From G963677325 sp963677325 (lineage in GTDB: Bacteria; Bacteroidota; Bacteroidia; Bacteroidales; Prolixibacteraceae), in the NCBI GenBank assembly GCA_963677325.2, contig CAXXGM010000010.1, positions 62,001 through 126,000 of the forward strand: 64,000 bases of DNA, in the 5' to 3' direction. Below the pieces are notes generated by a model. That model did not search any database and was not told the origin of the DNA. It saw nothing but the letters and a program-made list of their open reading frames with translations. The position numbers were made by a program, and so were the translations under genes. Shown here in pieces: positions 1-8,488 of this stretch; the first letter of the stretch is position 1; each line of letters starts with the position of its first letter.

Positions 1-16
1 CACATTTTCACGCTGA

Positions 17-2224
17 ATGATGCCCTTATTAAAAAATTTAACCCTCTGTTTACTGCTGCTCCTTTGCCTGGCATTCGAAAGTCGTGCACAGGTGAAAGCC
101 ATTAAACCGGAACGCCCGAAAATTGCTTTGGTTCTGAGTGGCGGTGGAGCCAAAGGTTTTGCTCATATTGGAGTATTAAAGGTTCTGGAAAAAGAGGGGA
201 TACCCATCGACATAATTGTCGGTACCAGCATGGGCAGCCTGGTTGGTGGTCTATACTCCATCGGCTACAATGCTTCGGAACTGGAGGCTTTGGTCAAATC
301 GTTGCATTGGGAGACGGTCCTCTCGGATGATGTTCCCCGGATTTATCTCTCCAGGAATGACCAGCAGCTAAAACAACGTTACATTTTTTCCCTTCCGTTC
401 GACGGAGAAAAAAAACTCAACCTTCCCCAGGGGTTAATGTATGGACAGAATGTGATGAATATTTTCTGCGGGCTTGCCGGCAACGTACCCAAAGATGCAG
501 ATTTTGAAAAATTCCCCATAAAGTTTGCCTGTGTGGCCACAGCCCTTGAAACCGGTAAAGAAGTGGTATTGAAGAAAGGCTTTCTGCCTTCAGCCCTTTA
601 TTCGAGCATGGCTATTCCGATTGCTTTTCAATCCTCCGACAGGGACGGTCAGTTGCTGGTCGATGGCGGACTGGTGAATAACTTCCCCACAGATGTAGCC
701 AAAAGCATGGGCGCTGATATAATCATCGGAGTGGATATACGCGGTGACCTTTACGACCGTAAAAAACTCAAATCAATTGATAATATTTTAAATCAATTGG
801 TTAACCTTTCCGACCGCGGAAAAGATTCCATCAACAAGAGCCTCTGCAACCTGATGATAAAACCCGATGTTTCGGGTTACGCTATCTCAAGTTTTAACGA
901 CAGGGCTGTTGATACCCTCATCATCAGGGGAGAGAAAGCCACTGAGAGATTAAGCAAGCAGATCAGGGAGCTGAAATCGAAATACCATCTCAAACCGGTT
1001 ACGACATCACGCCTGCTGGTTAAGCCTGACAGATGGCATATTGCCGACGTGAAATTTACCTCCGCCTCCGATCTTGACGAAGCTTTTCTTAAAAAGAAGC
1101 TTAACATTAAAATTCCGGGAGATTACTCCTGTGATGAAATAAAAAATGCGATCGATCGGATTTATGGATTAGGCGGATATGAACTGATCTACTATAATTT
1201 AACCGACAGTGGAGATGGTAAAATTCTGGATTTAAGTATCAAAACCAAAAAGATTTTCATGCAGAACGTTGGTTTCAAAGCAAATACCACCGATGCCGCG
1301 GCTATTCTTTTAAATACAACCCTTAAAAATTACGATAATTTACTGGGTCTTTTTTCAGCCAGTGCTGAGTTGTCGATCAACCCGGGTATAAGCCTGACCG
1401 CTGAAACCAATAAAACCAACTTTCCGACTGTTGGAATAAATCTGAGCGGGAAATACCAGAATTACAATGTGTTTAGCAGTGGAGAAAAAATATTTAAGGC
1501 GAATATATTCTATGGCTCTGCTTCTCTTTATTTGTATCAATCCTTTATGAAAAGGTTTAATCTTGGGGTTGGCTTGAGAGAGGAGTATTATAGAGGTGAT
1601 GTTTTCAGCCGGGATGGCAATTATTCTGTAACAAGCGGGAAAATCAATCACTTTTTCACCAATGCTTATTCCTATCTGTGTTTTGATAACATGGATGATT
1701 ATTATTTTCCAAGGAAGGGCACCAACACGTATGCCGAATTTTCCCTGTTGGGTGATTTTCATTCGTCGGGTGAGATCAGTCCGGCCTTGTTGTTAAAGGT
1801 TCGTAATGTGATCCCGGTTCAGCGGCATACTGCTCTTTTATTTGATCTCTATGGCCGTGGTATATATAGTGCCGCCTATCCGCAGACAAAGATGACGCTG
1901 ATCGGAGGCGAACCCTATTCCCAGTATTTTACTTATCACCTCCCATTTGTAGGCCTTGACCCGGTAAATATCGGTGAGCGCTTTGTTTTCATTGGATTGG
2001 CAGGAGTGCGGTTCCAGGTTGCAAAGTCGCAGTATTTGTCCTTGCTCTTTAACGGACTGAGACAAACAAACGATATTCATTTAAAAACCAATGTAAATAT
2101 CATTTACGGGGGCGGAGCCAAATATTCTCTGAAGACTTTCCTTGGGCCACTTGATGTGACGGTCGGATATTCTGGCTCAACCTCCAGGCCAACTTTCTCA
2201 GCCAACTTTGGGTATTGGTTTTAA
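17..2224 (+). CDS. Patatin-like phospholipase fused to an Omp85-type outer-membrane barrel
   Basis: Seen: 735 aa with an N-terminal signal peptide (residues 1-24, ending SRAQ). A patatin domain at about 35-230 has the oxyanion-hole GGGAKG, the nucleophile elbow GTSMGS and the catalytic DGG in LLVDGGLVNN. A POTRA-like stretch (about 345-420) and a C-terminal beta-barrel ending in FGYWF follow. Known: this is the PlpD/RssA-type architecture, in which a lipid hydrolase is joined to a 16-strand barrel in the outer membrane. Inferred role: acyl-ester hydrolysis at the outer membrane or cell surface. Two adjacent ATGs (17 and 20) could start it. No operon partner is visible; the spacer downstream is repeat-rich and leads into an insertion sequence. 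Confidence 0.9.
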   Translation: MMPLLKNLTLCLLLLLCLAFESRAQVKAIKPERPKIALVLSGGGAKGFAHIGVLKVLEKEGIPIDIIVGTSMGSLVGGLYSIGYNASELEALVKSLHWETVLSDDVPRIYLSRNDQQLKQRYIFSLPFDGEKKLNLPQGLMYGQNVMNIFCGLAGNVPKDADFEKFPIKFACVATALETGKEVVLKKGFLPSALYSSMAIPIAFQSSDRDGQLLVDGGLVNNFPTDVAKSMGADIIIGVDIRGDLYDRKKLKSIDNILNQLVNLSDRGKDSINKSLCNLMIKPDVSGYAISSFNDRAVDTLIIRGEKATERLSKQIRELKSKYHLKPVTTSRLLVKPDRWHIADVKFTSASDLDEAFLKKKLNIKIPGDYSCDEIKNAIDRIYGLGGYELIYYNLTDSGDGKILDLSIKTKKIFMQNVGFKANTTDAAAILLNTTLKNYDNLLGLFSASAELSINPGISLTAETNKTNFPTVGINLSGKYQNYNVFSSGEKIFKANIFYGSASLYLYQSFMKRFNLGVGLREEYYRGDVFSRDGNYSVTSGKINHFFTNAYSYLCFDNMDDYYFPRKGTNTYAEFSLLGDFHSSGEISPALLLKVRNVIPVQRHTALLFDLYGRGIYSAAYPQTKMTLIGGEPYSQYFTYHLPFVGLDPVNIGERFVFIGLAGVRFQVAKSQYLSLLFNGLRQTNDIHLKTNVNIIYGGGAKYSLKTFLGPLDVTVGYSGSTSRPTFSANFGYWF

Positions 2225-2231
2225 CCAAAGG

Positions 2232-2309
2232 CTATAGACTATAGGCTATAGGCTGTAGTCTGTAGGAGAGAATTACGAATTACGAATGGGAAATGAATGG
2301 TTAATGGTT
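2232..2309. repeat. Three short 7-bp tandem repeat blocks
   Basis: Five heptamers of the CTATAGG type run from 2232 to 2266 (CTATAGA, CTATAGG, CTATAGG, CTGTAGT, CTGTAGG). Two AATTACG units follow at 2271-2284 and two AATGGTT units at 2296-2309. All lie in the spacer between the patatin gene and the insertion sequence. Function unknown. Confidence 0.75.
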
Positions 2310-2370
2310 AACGAGTAGCCCTCAGCTTCAGTGGCTGTTGCCTAGCTCGCCTGGCTCCCCGGCTCCCGCG

Positions 2371-3991
2371 CGATTGTACCTTAAATCCGCAAGTCGAAAA
2401 TAAAGTTAGATTTCAAGCGTTATAAATTACCTTCTGTTCTACAAATTTTATTCATTTGGTTTGTTTTTAATTTTTCAGCATGGTTTTTTTCTTGCCAGTA
2501 ACCAGTTTTCTTTCGATAAGAATAAAGGGGTCCCACGAGAATCTTATTCCCGAAAGAAAAATGAACTATGAACTAATTTGGTGAGGTTATTTTGTTCAGG
2601 TTCGGTATGACAGCTTCCCGTATAGCCTCAATTTCTTTGTCCGTGCTGAGTTTATCCATTTGGCTGGGATGCAAACAAATCGAAAGATGAACTTTTTAAT
2701 CCTGAAATCAGGTGAGAGGAATTTTATTTTTTTTTGAGAATTGTTCAATTATATGCACATACAAGTTTTTGCACATGGACATAATCAGAAGAAATGCGGT
2801 GTTTTGTTCTATCTTTGAAAAAGGCATTTTATTCCATCCGAAATCGTTTTTTACAACATCGAACTCTTTCTCTTCTCCGCCTCTTGCATTATAAAAAACA
2901 CAACCTGGTCATCGGTCATTTCAAAGTCATTGGTCAATATTGAGCTATAATTACATGCTTCTCCTGTAAACAAATTGATTTGTCCATCTTTGCGTTTTTC
3001 TTTGGTAACCACTATCCTGTATTCCTTTAAAGAGTTGGTTTTATCAGTGTTACCCCTGGCATAACGGACAAAAGGGGTAAAGATAGTTGAACCTCTCATG
3101 ACCACATTGTCGCCAATCTTTTATCTCTGCAATAGCTCTTTCCAGGGTATCGGTCATTCTTGCTTTTATGAAAATGCGATTGGCATTCTTCTCCATCGCT
3201 TTGATTATCTCGTAGGTGTATGATGCCGAATCTGCCCGGATTACATCAATAGTAATGCCCTCTTCCTTTAACATGGAAGCCATTCTTTCTATTGTTTCAT
3301 GCTGCAGTACATGAGCAGAACTGTTTCCGTTACGGTTTTCTACATATACAATATGCTTTCCAATCAGCCCCACACCGGGAAAATATCCGCTCTCTTTTTT
3401 ATACGTCATTTGTGCATCGGCCTTTTCTGTAAAAATTACCGTGTTATCATAATCCAAAATCACATTTTCCTTTTTGAATCCGGGCAGTAAGGATAACATT
3501 TTCAGATTTAAACGATTTAAATGACAAGCCAGAGAAAACTGGTGTTCCTTTACTCCACGTTGGGTGGTATAATAATCAGGTTTATCTGCCAATGATTTTA
3601 TCCTGTTTAAAACCCTATCAGGACTAGGTATCTTGATAAATGGATTATTTTGAAGACCATCCTTCAAATTTATGGCTAAGTCTTCAGCACAATCGCCTCC
3701 ACAGAAAAACGCCGACCAGTACGACATAATAATATCAAACCAATTGTATTTGGATTTATTTGCCAAAGTTGGCAGGTTAGCGTTGATTAATCCGTTGATT
3801 TTTAAATTTATAGCTTCTTTAATAACAAAATTTAATCCACCAAAGGATGAAACAGGTGAAGAATTTACTATTTTCATACCGGTATTGTTTAGCAACACCA
3901 ATATAGGTGATAATACTAAAGCTGTAACACTTACATTTGTAAAGTTTTACAGCTTTTATTAACAATTTCTTGCGGATTTAAGGTACAATCG
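2371..3991 (-). mobile_element. IS1380-family insertion sequence, degraded
   Basis: Perfect 23-bp terminal inverted repeats lie at 2371-2393 and 3969-3991, bounding a 1621-bp element, the normal size for IS1380. It holds one minus-strand transposase that is now broken into several frames. No clean target duplication is visible: the four flanking bases are CGCG on the left and TGCG on the right, a 3-of-4 match. Intact ends with a dead transposase suggest fairly recent inactivation, or sequence errors. Confidence 0.85.
2596..3901 (-). pseudogene. IS1380-type transposase, frameshifted
   Basis: Seen: the first frame (3901 to about 3100) gives 260 aa of an IS1380 DDE transposase, including ILDYDNTVIF (first Asp) and VIRADSASYT (second Asp). 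The protein continues in another frame (about 3105-2895, with EYRIVVTKEKR and ILTND). After a slip at an A6 run (2893-2898, plus strand) it resumes as FYNARGGEEKEFDVVKNDFG, which carries the Glu. After another slip near a T9 run (2727-2735) it ends with FRIKKFIFRFVCIPAKW. All parts of the family are present, so three single-base shifts account for the damage. No complete reading frame remains. Programmed frameshifting is unlikely because IS1380 elements normally use one frame. Confidence 0.8.
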
Positions 3992-4111
3992 TGCGGCAGC
4001 GGAGTTTCGTTGACCGGAAAGTAGCTGTTTATAACGCTGCACTGTGATCCACGCCTGTATGAAGTCACTTTTAAATTTGTTTGCTTACACTAACCAATAA
4101 ATTTAAACTGT

Positions 4112-5296
4112 ATGAAATTTAACCTGCGTTCAACGAAAAAAAGAACAGTTTGCTTCACGCTTCAGGCGGCTTTGCTGTTGCTGGTTATTTTTGGAGGCGC
4201 CTGCAAAAAAGATAATACCGGTCCTGTCTGGCCTGCCGGGACATACAATAAGGCTGCCATAGCGAATCTTCCGGGTTTTACTCAACAAAGGCCTGCTTTG
4301 CTGACGGCTGCGGGAGTTTCAGTGACAGAATTTATCCACTTAAGTACAGACTCTGCCTGGCATCTGATCCAGAATGACCGTAACAAACTCGCACAGATAC
4401 GGAACGGGATTACCGCCCCAACGACTGCTACCATCATGGGAAAAGTGATTCCTCTTCAGGATGTGGCCACATACATGAACAATACGTACGGCGGTACGGT
4501 GGGAGGGTTTGTTTCGGTGGCAGCTGATTTAAAAAGCCTTTCAACAATGCACGATATCTATTGGGGGCTGCGCCTCGATTACCCCGGCACCAAATTTCTG
4601 CCTGATGGGGCAGGATACGCTGTCATCCGGTTTACCAGCAGCCAGACCAATCACCTTGCTGTTCCTTATTGTACGGAGATGGGCGGCACCAAAACTCATG
4701 CATGGCCGAACACCGGAGGCGGTTTTACTTCGTCGACCCTCGGAGACGGCGGTGTTCCGGAATACACTTTCGATAACTACTATGCGCCCAATCAAGGGGC
4801 TGAAATTTATGAGGTAACCCCCCTTGGGAATGAGATTTTGCGTTCGACCTACCGGATTAACAAATGGGTTACGACGGAACCGACAACAAAAAGCGCTTCC
4901 CAATGGATGAATCCTGTCCGCAACGGAGAATATGGCCTTTCAGGGAAAGATAGTTACCCTGTTTTGTCCTTCGCAGACGGACGCAGACAAATTCTTACCG
5001 CTAAAGGTGAAACAACGGATTACACCGGTGAAATATTCTATGTGGCTACGTATACCGATTATCAGAACTTCAAAATGAGGGTTTGGGGATACGATGAAAA
5101 ACATTATCTCCTGACGACTTCAGACCAACAGGCATTTATCCGGCTTGGGCTCAATATTCTTGAAAAAGGCATCTACGGAAAGGTAGTTGAGATTGAAGCT
5201 GTTAATAAACTGTATGAAGAAAAAACTCAGTTATACCGAGCTGATGTGCTGATGGGGTTGATGGCGGTAGGGCATCGGAAGGGGTTTCTTACTTAA
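4112..5296 (+). CDS. Hypothetical lipoprotein
   Basis: 394 aa. Residues 1-31 form a type II signal peptide with a lipobox ending GGAC (Cys31) followed by KKD, so it should be lipid-anchored and probably periplasmic or outer-membrane facing. The mature part is rich in Gly, Thr and aromatic residues. It has a central stretch around GAEIYEVTPLGNEILRSTYR that looks globular, and no transmembrane segments. I do not recognise a family. It starts 120 bp to the right of the insertion sequence and has no operon partner. Codon and base usage do not look unlike the neighbours. Confidence 0.7.
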   Translation: MKFNLRSTKKRTVCFTLQAALLLLVIFGGACKKDNTGPVWPAGTYNKAAIANLPGFTQQRPALLTAAGVSVTEFIHLSTDSAWHLIQNDRNKLAQIRNGITAPTTATIMGKVIPLQDVATYMNNTYGGTVGGFVSVAADLKSLSTMHDIYWGLRLDYPGTKFLPDGAGYAVIRFTSSQTNHLAVPYCTEMGGTKTHAWPNTGGGFTSSTLGDGGVPEYTFDNYYAPNQGAEIYEVTPLGNEILRSTYRINKWVTTEPTTKSASQWMNPVRNGEYGLSGKDSYPVLSFADGRRQILTAKGETTDYTGEIFYVATYTDYQNFKMRVWGYDEKHYLLTTSDQQAFIRLGLNILEKGIYGKVVEIEAVNKLYEEKTQLYRADVLMGLMAVGHRKGFLT

Positions 5297-5350
5297 GCTT
5301 ATATTGTTTAAAGATTTTCCGGGCGCTCTGCAGCTGAAGGGATAAAAATA

Positions 5351-5378
5351 AAAAAGCCTCTGATTGTTTCAGAGGCTT
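5351..5378 (-). terminator. Rho-independent terminator of tRNA-Thr
   Basis: A perfect 10-bp stem (5354-5363 with 5369-5378) with a 5-nt loop. On the minus strand the hairpin is followed by a T-rich tract. It lies 29 bp beyond the tRNA 3' end, and may also serve the converging lipoprotein gene. Confidence 0.75.
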
Positions 5379-5407
5379 ATACAGTAGGATCTTTTCGGAT
5401 AAGTGTG

Positions 5408-5480
5408 AGCCACTAATGGGACTCGAACCCACGACCTGCTCATTACGAATGAGCTGCTCTACCAACTGAGCTAAAGTGGC
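5408..5480 (-). tRNA. tRNA-Thr (anticodon CGT)
   Basis: A 73-nt cloverleaf on the minus strand: acceptor GCCACTT paired with TAGTGGC (one T-T mismatch at the base), D arm GCTC/GAGC, anticodon stem GCTCA/TGAGC with loop TTCGTAA, and T arm GTGGG/CCCAT with TTCGAGT. Anticodon CGT reads the threonine codon ACG. The CCA end is not encoded. Confidence 0.95.
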
Positions 5481-5492
5481 TTTTCAGGGGGG

Positions 5493-5500
5493 CAAATTTA
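5493..5500 (-). promoter_or_regulatory. Putative -7 element for tRNA-Thr
   Basis: On the minus strand this reads TAAATTTG, a match to the Bacteroidetes -7 consensus TAnnTTTG. It sits 13 nt before the first tRNA base, the right distance for a start just upstream of the mature 5' end. No convincing TTG -33 element lies at the usual 19-bp spacing. Confidence 0.5.
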
Positions 5501-5504
5501 ATAA

Positions 5505-5544
5505 AATTAAAGAATGAAGGAATTAAAAAATCAAGGAATTTATG
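5505..5544. repeat. 8-bp period repeat array (AATnAAGG type)
   Basis: Consecutive octamers AATTAAAG, AATGAAGG, AATTAAAA, AATCAAGG and AATTTATG lie 25 bp upstream of tRNA-Thr. The AATGAAGG unit recurs at 31192, upstream of tRNA-Arg. The rest of the 5545-5723 spacer holds CAAAG/CTTTG-rich repeats and two copies of TAATTCTTAATT (5588 and 5652). Confidence 0.65.
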
Positions 5545-5723
5545 CAGGTCATCCTTTCTCGATGCAGGACCATTCTTTTTTGCGTGCTAATTCTTAATTT
5601 TCCGAAAGGTTACATAGCGTTTCTCAAAGTAAATCAAAGCGTTACACAAAGTAATTCTTAATTCCCGGATCCATTGGGAGACTTTGTGTTCAACTTTGAG
5701 CTATTTTGTGAGACTAATTCGGT

Positions 5724-6755
5724 TCAGTTTTCCCAATCAAGAATAATCTTTCCGCAATTGCCCTCTTCCATAATTTCAAAGGCTTTTTGAAATTCGGTAT
5801 AATGAAACCGATGTGTAATCACCGGTTGTATATCCAGACCGCTTAATAACAATTTCTCCATCTTATACCAGGTTTCATACATCTCCCTGCCATAGATACC
5901 TTTTAAAGTGAGTCCTTTAAAGATTACCTTATCCCATTCAATTAATGTGGTATCGGGAAGAATTCCGAGCAGGGAAATTTTCCCCCCATTGTACATGTGT
6001 TTGATCATAGAATCAAAGGCCACAGGCGATCCGGACACTTCGAGACCAATATCAAATCCAGCTACCATTCCGACCTGTTTCATGGCCGATTCAATGTCAT
6101 CCTTTAAAGGATCAATTACCAGGGTTGCTCCCATTTTTCGGGCGAGTTCGCGCCGGTAAGGGCTCAGTTCTGAACCAACCACATTGCGTGCGCCAACGAA
6201 CTTGCAGATAGCAATGGCCATGCACCCGATCGGACCACCGGCTCCGGTAATCAGAACATCTTCCCCGATAAGAGGAAAAGAAAGCGCCGTGTGGGCCGCA
6301 TTGCCAAGGGGATCCATAATGGAGACGATCTCATCGGGAATGCGTTCGTCTATCATCAGTACATTTTCTGCCGGAACACAGACGTACTCTGCAAAACCAC
6401 CATCACGATTTACCCCGATGCCAACAGTATGCTCGCAGATATGTTTTCGACCCCGCCGGCAGTTTCTGCAAAATCCGCAGGCAATGTGACCTTCCACGGT
6501 AACTCTGGCTCCAGGTTTAATCTTGGTTACTTCATTACCGGTCTCAACGACTTTGCCTACGTACTCATGTCCAATGGTCATCGGAGTTTTAATAGTCTTT
6601 TGAGCCCATTTATTCCATTCATAAATGTGAAGGTCCGTACCACATATAGCCGATTTGGAAATTTTTATCAATACCTCATTTACTCCTGGGGTAGGTTCCG
6701 GGATATTCTCCATCCATAATCCTTTCTGCGGATACAATTTTCTTATTGACTTCAT
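5724..6755 (-). CDS. tdh: L-threonine 3-dehydrogenase
   Basis: 343 aa, a zinc-dependent medium-chain dehydrogenase that oxidises L-threonine with NAD+ to 2-amino-3-ketobutyrate in threonine breakdown. Seen: catalytic zinc ligands Cys38, His63 and Glu64; structural zinc Cys93, Cys96, Cys99 and Cys107; Rossmann motif GAGGPIG at about 175. Numbering matches the E. coli enzyme almost exactly (341 aa). The usual partner kbl (2-amino-3-ketobutyrate CoA ligase) is not adjacent. A threonine aldolase sits 20 kb away and could provide a second route to glycine. The gene stands alone, divergent from the ribosomal-protein operon. Confidence 0.93.
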   Translation of the reverse strand: MKSIRKLYPQKGLWMENIPEPTPGVNEVLIKISKSAICGTDLHIYEWNKWAQKTIKTPMTIGHEYVGKVVETGNEVTKIKPGARVTVEGHIACGFCRNCRRGRKHICEHTVGIGVNRDGGFAEYVCVPAENVLMIDERIPDEIVSIMDPLGNAAHTALSFPLIGEDVLITGAGGPIGCMAIAICKFVGARNVVGSELSPYRRELARKMGATLVIDPLKDDIESAMKQVGMVAGFDIGLEVSGSPVAFDSMIKHMYNGGKISLLGILPDTTLIEWDKVIFKGLTLKGIYGREMYETWYKMEKLLLSGLDIQPVITHRFHYTEFQKAFEIMEEGNCGKIILDWEN

Positions 6756-6855
6756 TTTTTTAATACCTTTTCAATTTATCCTTAAAAAGAATGATAAATG
6801 TACAAATATTTATTTCTTTTCATTACAGAATTTTTGCCGTCGGAATATGATTTAA

Positions 6856-7006
6856 TCTAATAAAGATGAGAATGTGCTGTAAAACATGTTTTTTATAACT
6901 AATTAGTATTTAATTAGCTAATGGCGTTAAGCATTGAAATAATTAACAGTTTAATAATATTAAAAGAATGAGATTAACATTTTTTAATAAAAATTGCTAC
7001 TTTAGC
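6856..7006. other. AT-rich spacer, nothing recognised
   Basis: Between the tdh upstream region and the candidate small RNA. It holds runs such as TAATTAGTATTTAATTAGC but no gene I can support. Confidence 0.4.
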
Positions 7007-7135
7007 TCCCAGTTATATGGGATATTTCTGCAACAGCAGAAATGAATAATTTGTTACTTTTACTAAAACTACATCTTTTGTTCTAACTAGACAAATAAGA
7101 GAGCAGGTCAGGGGTGACCCGCTCTTTTTTATTTT
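7007..7135 (+). ncRNA. Candidate structured small RNA upstream of rpsF
   Basis: Three hairpins in a row: TCCCA/TGGGA (7007-7011 with 7018-7022); a perfect 8-bp stem ATTTCTGC/GCAGAAAT with loop AACA (7024-7043); and, after a 57-nt single-stranded linker, a GC-rich stem (7101-7110 with 7115-7124, one A-C mismatch) followed by six Ts, a good intrinsic terminator. A weak -7-like TACTTTAG lies at 6998-7005. The rpsF promoter lies downstream of the terminator, so this appears to be a separate transcript of about 125 nt. It could instead be an attenuator leader for the ribosomal-protein operon. I do not recognise the family. Confidence 0.4.
7101..7135 (+). terminator. Intrinsic terminator upstream of rpsF promoter
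   Basis: Stem GAGCAGGTCA (7101-7110), loop GGGG, stem TGACCCGCTC (7115-7124), then a T6 tract. The only plus-strand transcript it can end in this spacer is the candidate small RNA. Confidence 0.7.
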
Positions 7136-7145
7136 ATGATAATTC

Positions 7146-7175
7146 TTGTTAATCAAGGAAATTTTAATAATTTTG
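7146..7175 (+). promoter_or_regulatory. Promoter of rpsF-rpsR-rplI
   Basis: TTG at 7146-7148, a 19-bp spacer, then TAATTTTG at 7168-7175. This is a full match to the Bacteroidetes housekeeping promoter TTG-N19-TAnnTTTG. The start site should fall near 7182, about 45 nt before the rpsF ATG. Confidence 0.75.
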
Positions 7176-7226
7176 CACTCTCATTTTTAAATGATAATTG
7201 TAATTAATTTTAATTTTTGAAAAAGT

Positions 7227-7577
7227 ATGTTGAACCAGTACGAGACCGTTTTCATTGCTACTCCCGTTTTATCTGAGGCTCAGATAAAGGAAGCGGTAGG
7301 AAAGTTCAAGGATTTGATCACCTCTAATAGTTGTGAACTGATCCATGAAGAACATTGGGGTTTAAAGAAATTAGCCTATCCCATCCAGAAAAAATCCACA
7401 GGATTTTATCACCTTCTCGAATTCAAGGCAGATCCTTCTTTTGTTGGAAAACTTGAAACAGAGTACCGTCGTGACGAACGTATTATCCGTTTTATCACTC
7501 TGAAACTGGACAAAAATGCTGTTGTGTACAGTGATAAGAGAAGAAACAAATTAAACGCTAAAACAAAGGAGAGCTAA
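7227..7577 (+). CDS. rpsF: 30S ribosomal protein S6
   Basis: 116 aa. The family signature is clear: the start LNQYETVFIATP, the EHWGLKKLAYPI segment, and FYHLLEFKADP. S6 binds S18 on the platform of the small subunit and contacts the central domain of 16S rRNA. It is the first gene of a three-gene operon; the gap to rpsR is 3 bp. A strong Bacteroidetes promoter lies 50-80 bp upstream. S6:S18 autoregulation through a leader hairpin is known in many bacteria, but I could not confirm that motif here. Confidence 0.96.
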   Translation: MLNQYETVFIATPVLSEAQIKEAVGKFKDLITSNSCELIHEEHWGLKKLAYPIQKKSTGFYHLLEFKADPSFVGKLETEYRRDERIIRFITLKLDKNAVVYSDKRRNKLNAKTKES

Positions 7578-7580
7578 GTC

Positions 7581-7850
7581 ATGACTTCAAATTCAAGTGA
7601 AATTAGATATCTCACTCCACCATCAGTTGAGATTAAGAAAAAAAAGTATTGCCGTTTTAAAAAGAACGGTATTCGTTATGTCGATTACAAGGATCCTGAA
7701 TTTCTGAAGAAATTCCTAAACGAACAGGGCAAAATTTTGCCACGCCGTCTTACAGGAACTTCTCTGAAATTTCAGCGTAAAGTATCACAGGCCGTAAAAC
7801 GTGCCAGAATGATCGCGCTATTGCCTTATGTAACAGATTTGATGAAATAA
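7581..7850 (+). CDS. rpsR: 30S ribosomal protein S18
   Basis: 89 aa, second gene of the rpsF operon. Seen: the CRFKKNGIRYVDYKDPEFL opening and the conserved core GKILPRRLTGTSLKFQRKV, followed by AVKRARMIALLPYV. A single Cys at the start of the domain is retained and the CxxC zinc-ribbon form is absent. The protein binds S6 and 16S rRNA in the platform of the 30S subunit. Confidence 0.96.
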   Translation: MTSNSSEIRYLTPPSVEIKKKKYCRFKKNGIRYVDYKDPEFLKKFLNEQGKILPRRLTGTSLKFQRKVSQAVKRARMIALLPYVTDLMK

Positions 7851-7868
7851 AAATTAGGAGGTACGAAA

Positions 7869-8315
7869 ATGAAAGTTATTCTGCTTCAGGATGTAACAAA
7901 TCTGGGTAGCAAAGACGATAGCGTAATTGTGAAAGACGGATATGGCCGTAATTACCTTATCCCCCAGAGACTGGCAATATTATCAACTCCTTCTGCATCG
8001 AAGGTTCTTGCCGAAAATCAAAAGCAACGGGCCCATAAAGAGGCCAAGTTGAAAGATGAAGCCCTTAAAATGGCTGAACAACTAAAAACTATCAGCATTA
8101 ACGTCGGAGCCAAGACCAGTTCAACGGGTAAGATATTTGGATCGGTTAACAATATCCAAATTGCTGAAGCCTTAAAAGAAAAGGGTTTTGATGTTGATCG
8201 TAAACAAATAATGATCAAACAGGATTCAATCAAGGAAATCGGAACACATACCGTGAAGATTAAGCTTCACCGTGAAGTTGTTGTCGAATTTACTTTTGAA
8301 GTTGTCTCTGAGTAA
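7869..8315 (+). CDS. rplI: 50S ribosomal protein L9
   Basis: 148 aa, third gene of the operon, with a good purine-rich AGGAGG 5 nt before the ATG. N-terminal domain residues 1-50 show MKVILLQDVTNLGSKDDSV and the GYGRNYLIPQ loop. A long connecting helix (about 45-78) and a C-terminal domain ending VKIKLHREVVVEFTFEV follow. L9 binds 23S rRNA near the L1 stalk and helps keep frame. A terminator follows directly. Confidence 0.96.
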   Translation: MKVILLQDVTNLGSKDDSVIVKDGYGRNYLIPQRLAILSTPSASKVLAENQKQRAHKEAKLKDEALKMAEQLKTISINVGAKTSSTGKIFGSVNNIQIAEALKEKGFDVDRKQIMIKQDSIKEIGTHTVKIKLHREVVVEFTFEVVSE

Positions 8316-8353
8316 GCAAAGAAATTAATTTTCCTGCATTACATTTTCAATAG

Positions 8354-8384
8354 AAAGGCTGTCCCTCAATCGGACGGCCTTTTA
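8354..8384 (+). terminator. Terminator of the rpsF-rpsR-rplI operon
   Basis: An 11-bp stem AAAGGCTGTCC / GGACGGCCTTT (8354-8364 with 8372-8382, one T-G pair) that runs into Ts, 39 bp after the rplI stop. Confidence 0.75.
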
Positions 8385-8488
8385 TGTTAATTGTAAAATG
8401 TGTTACCTTTGAGAAAAACTTAGTGAAACGTTGTGACCTGGATAGATGGCTCATAAAGTTGAATATATAAAGCAAACCGACAAAAGCA

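Noticed and set aside
1355..2080. Long antisense frames within the patatin gene
   Set aside because: Shadow frames of a clear coding sequence; no motifs.
2727..3105. Programmed frameshifting in the IS transposase
   Set aside because: Three shifts are needed, and IS1380 transposases are normally encoded in one frame.
2367..3995. 4-bp target duplication flanking the IS (CGCG and TGCG)
   Set aside because: Only three of four bases match, so it is not counted as a target site duplication.
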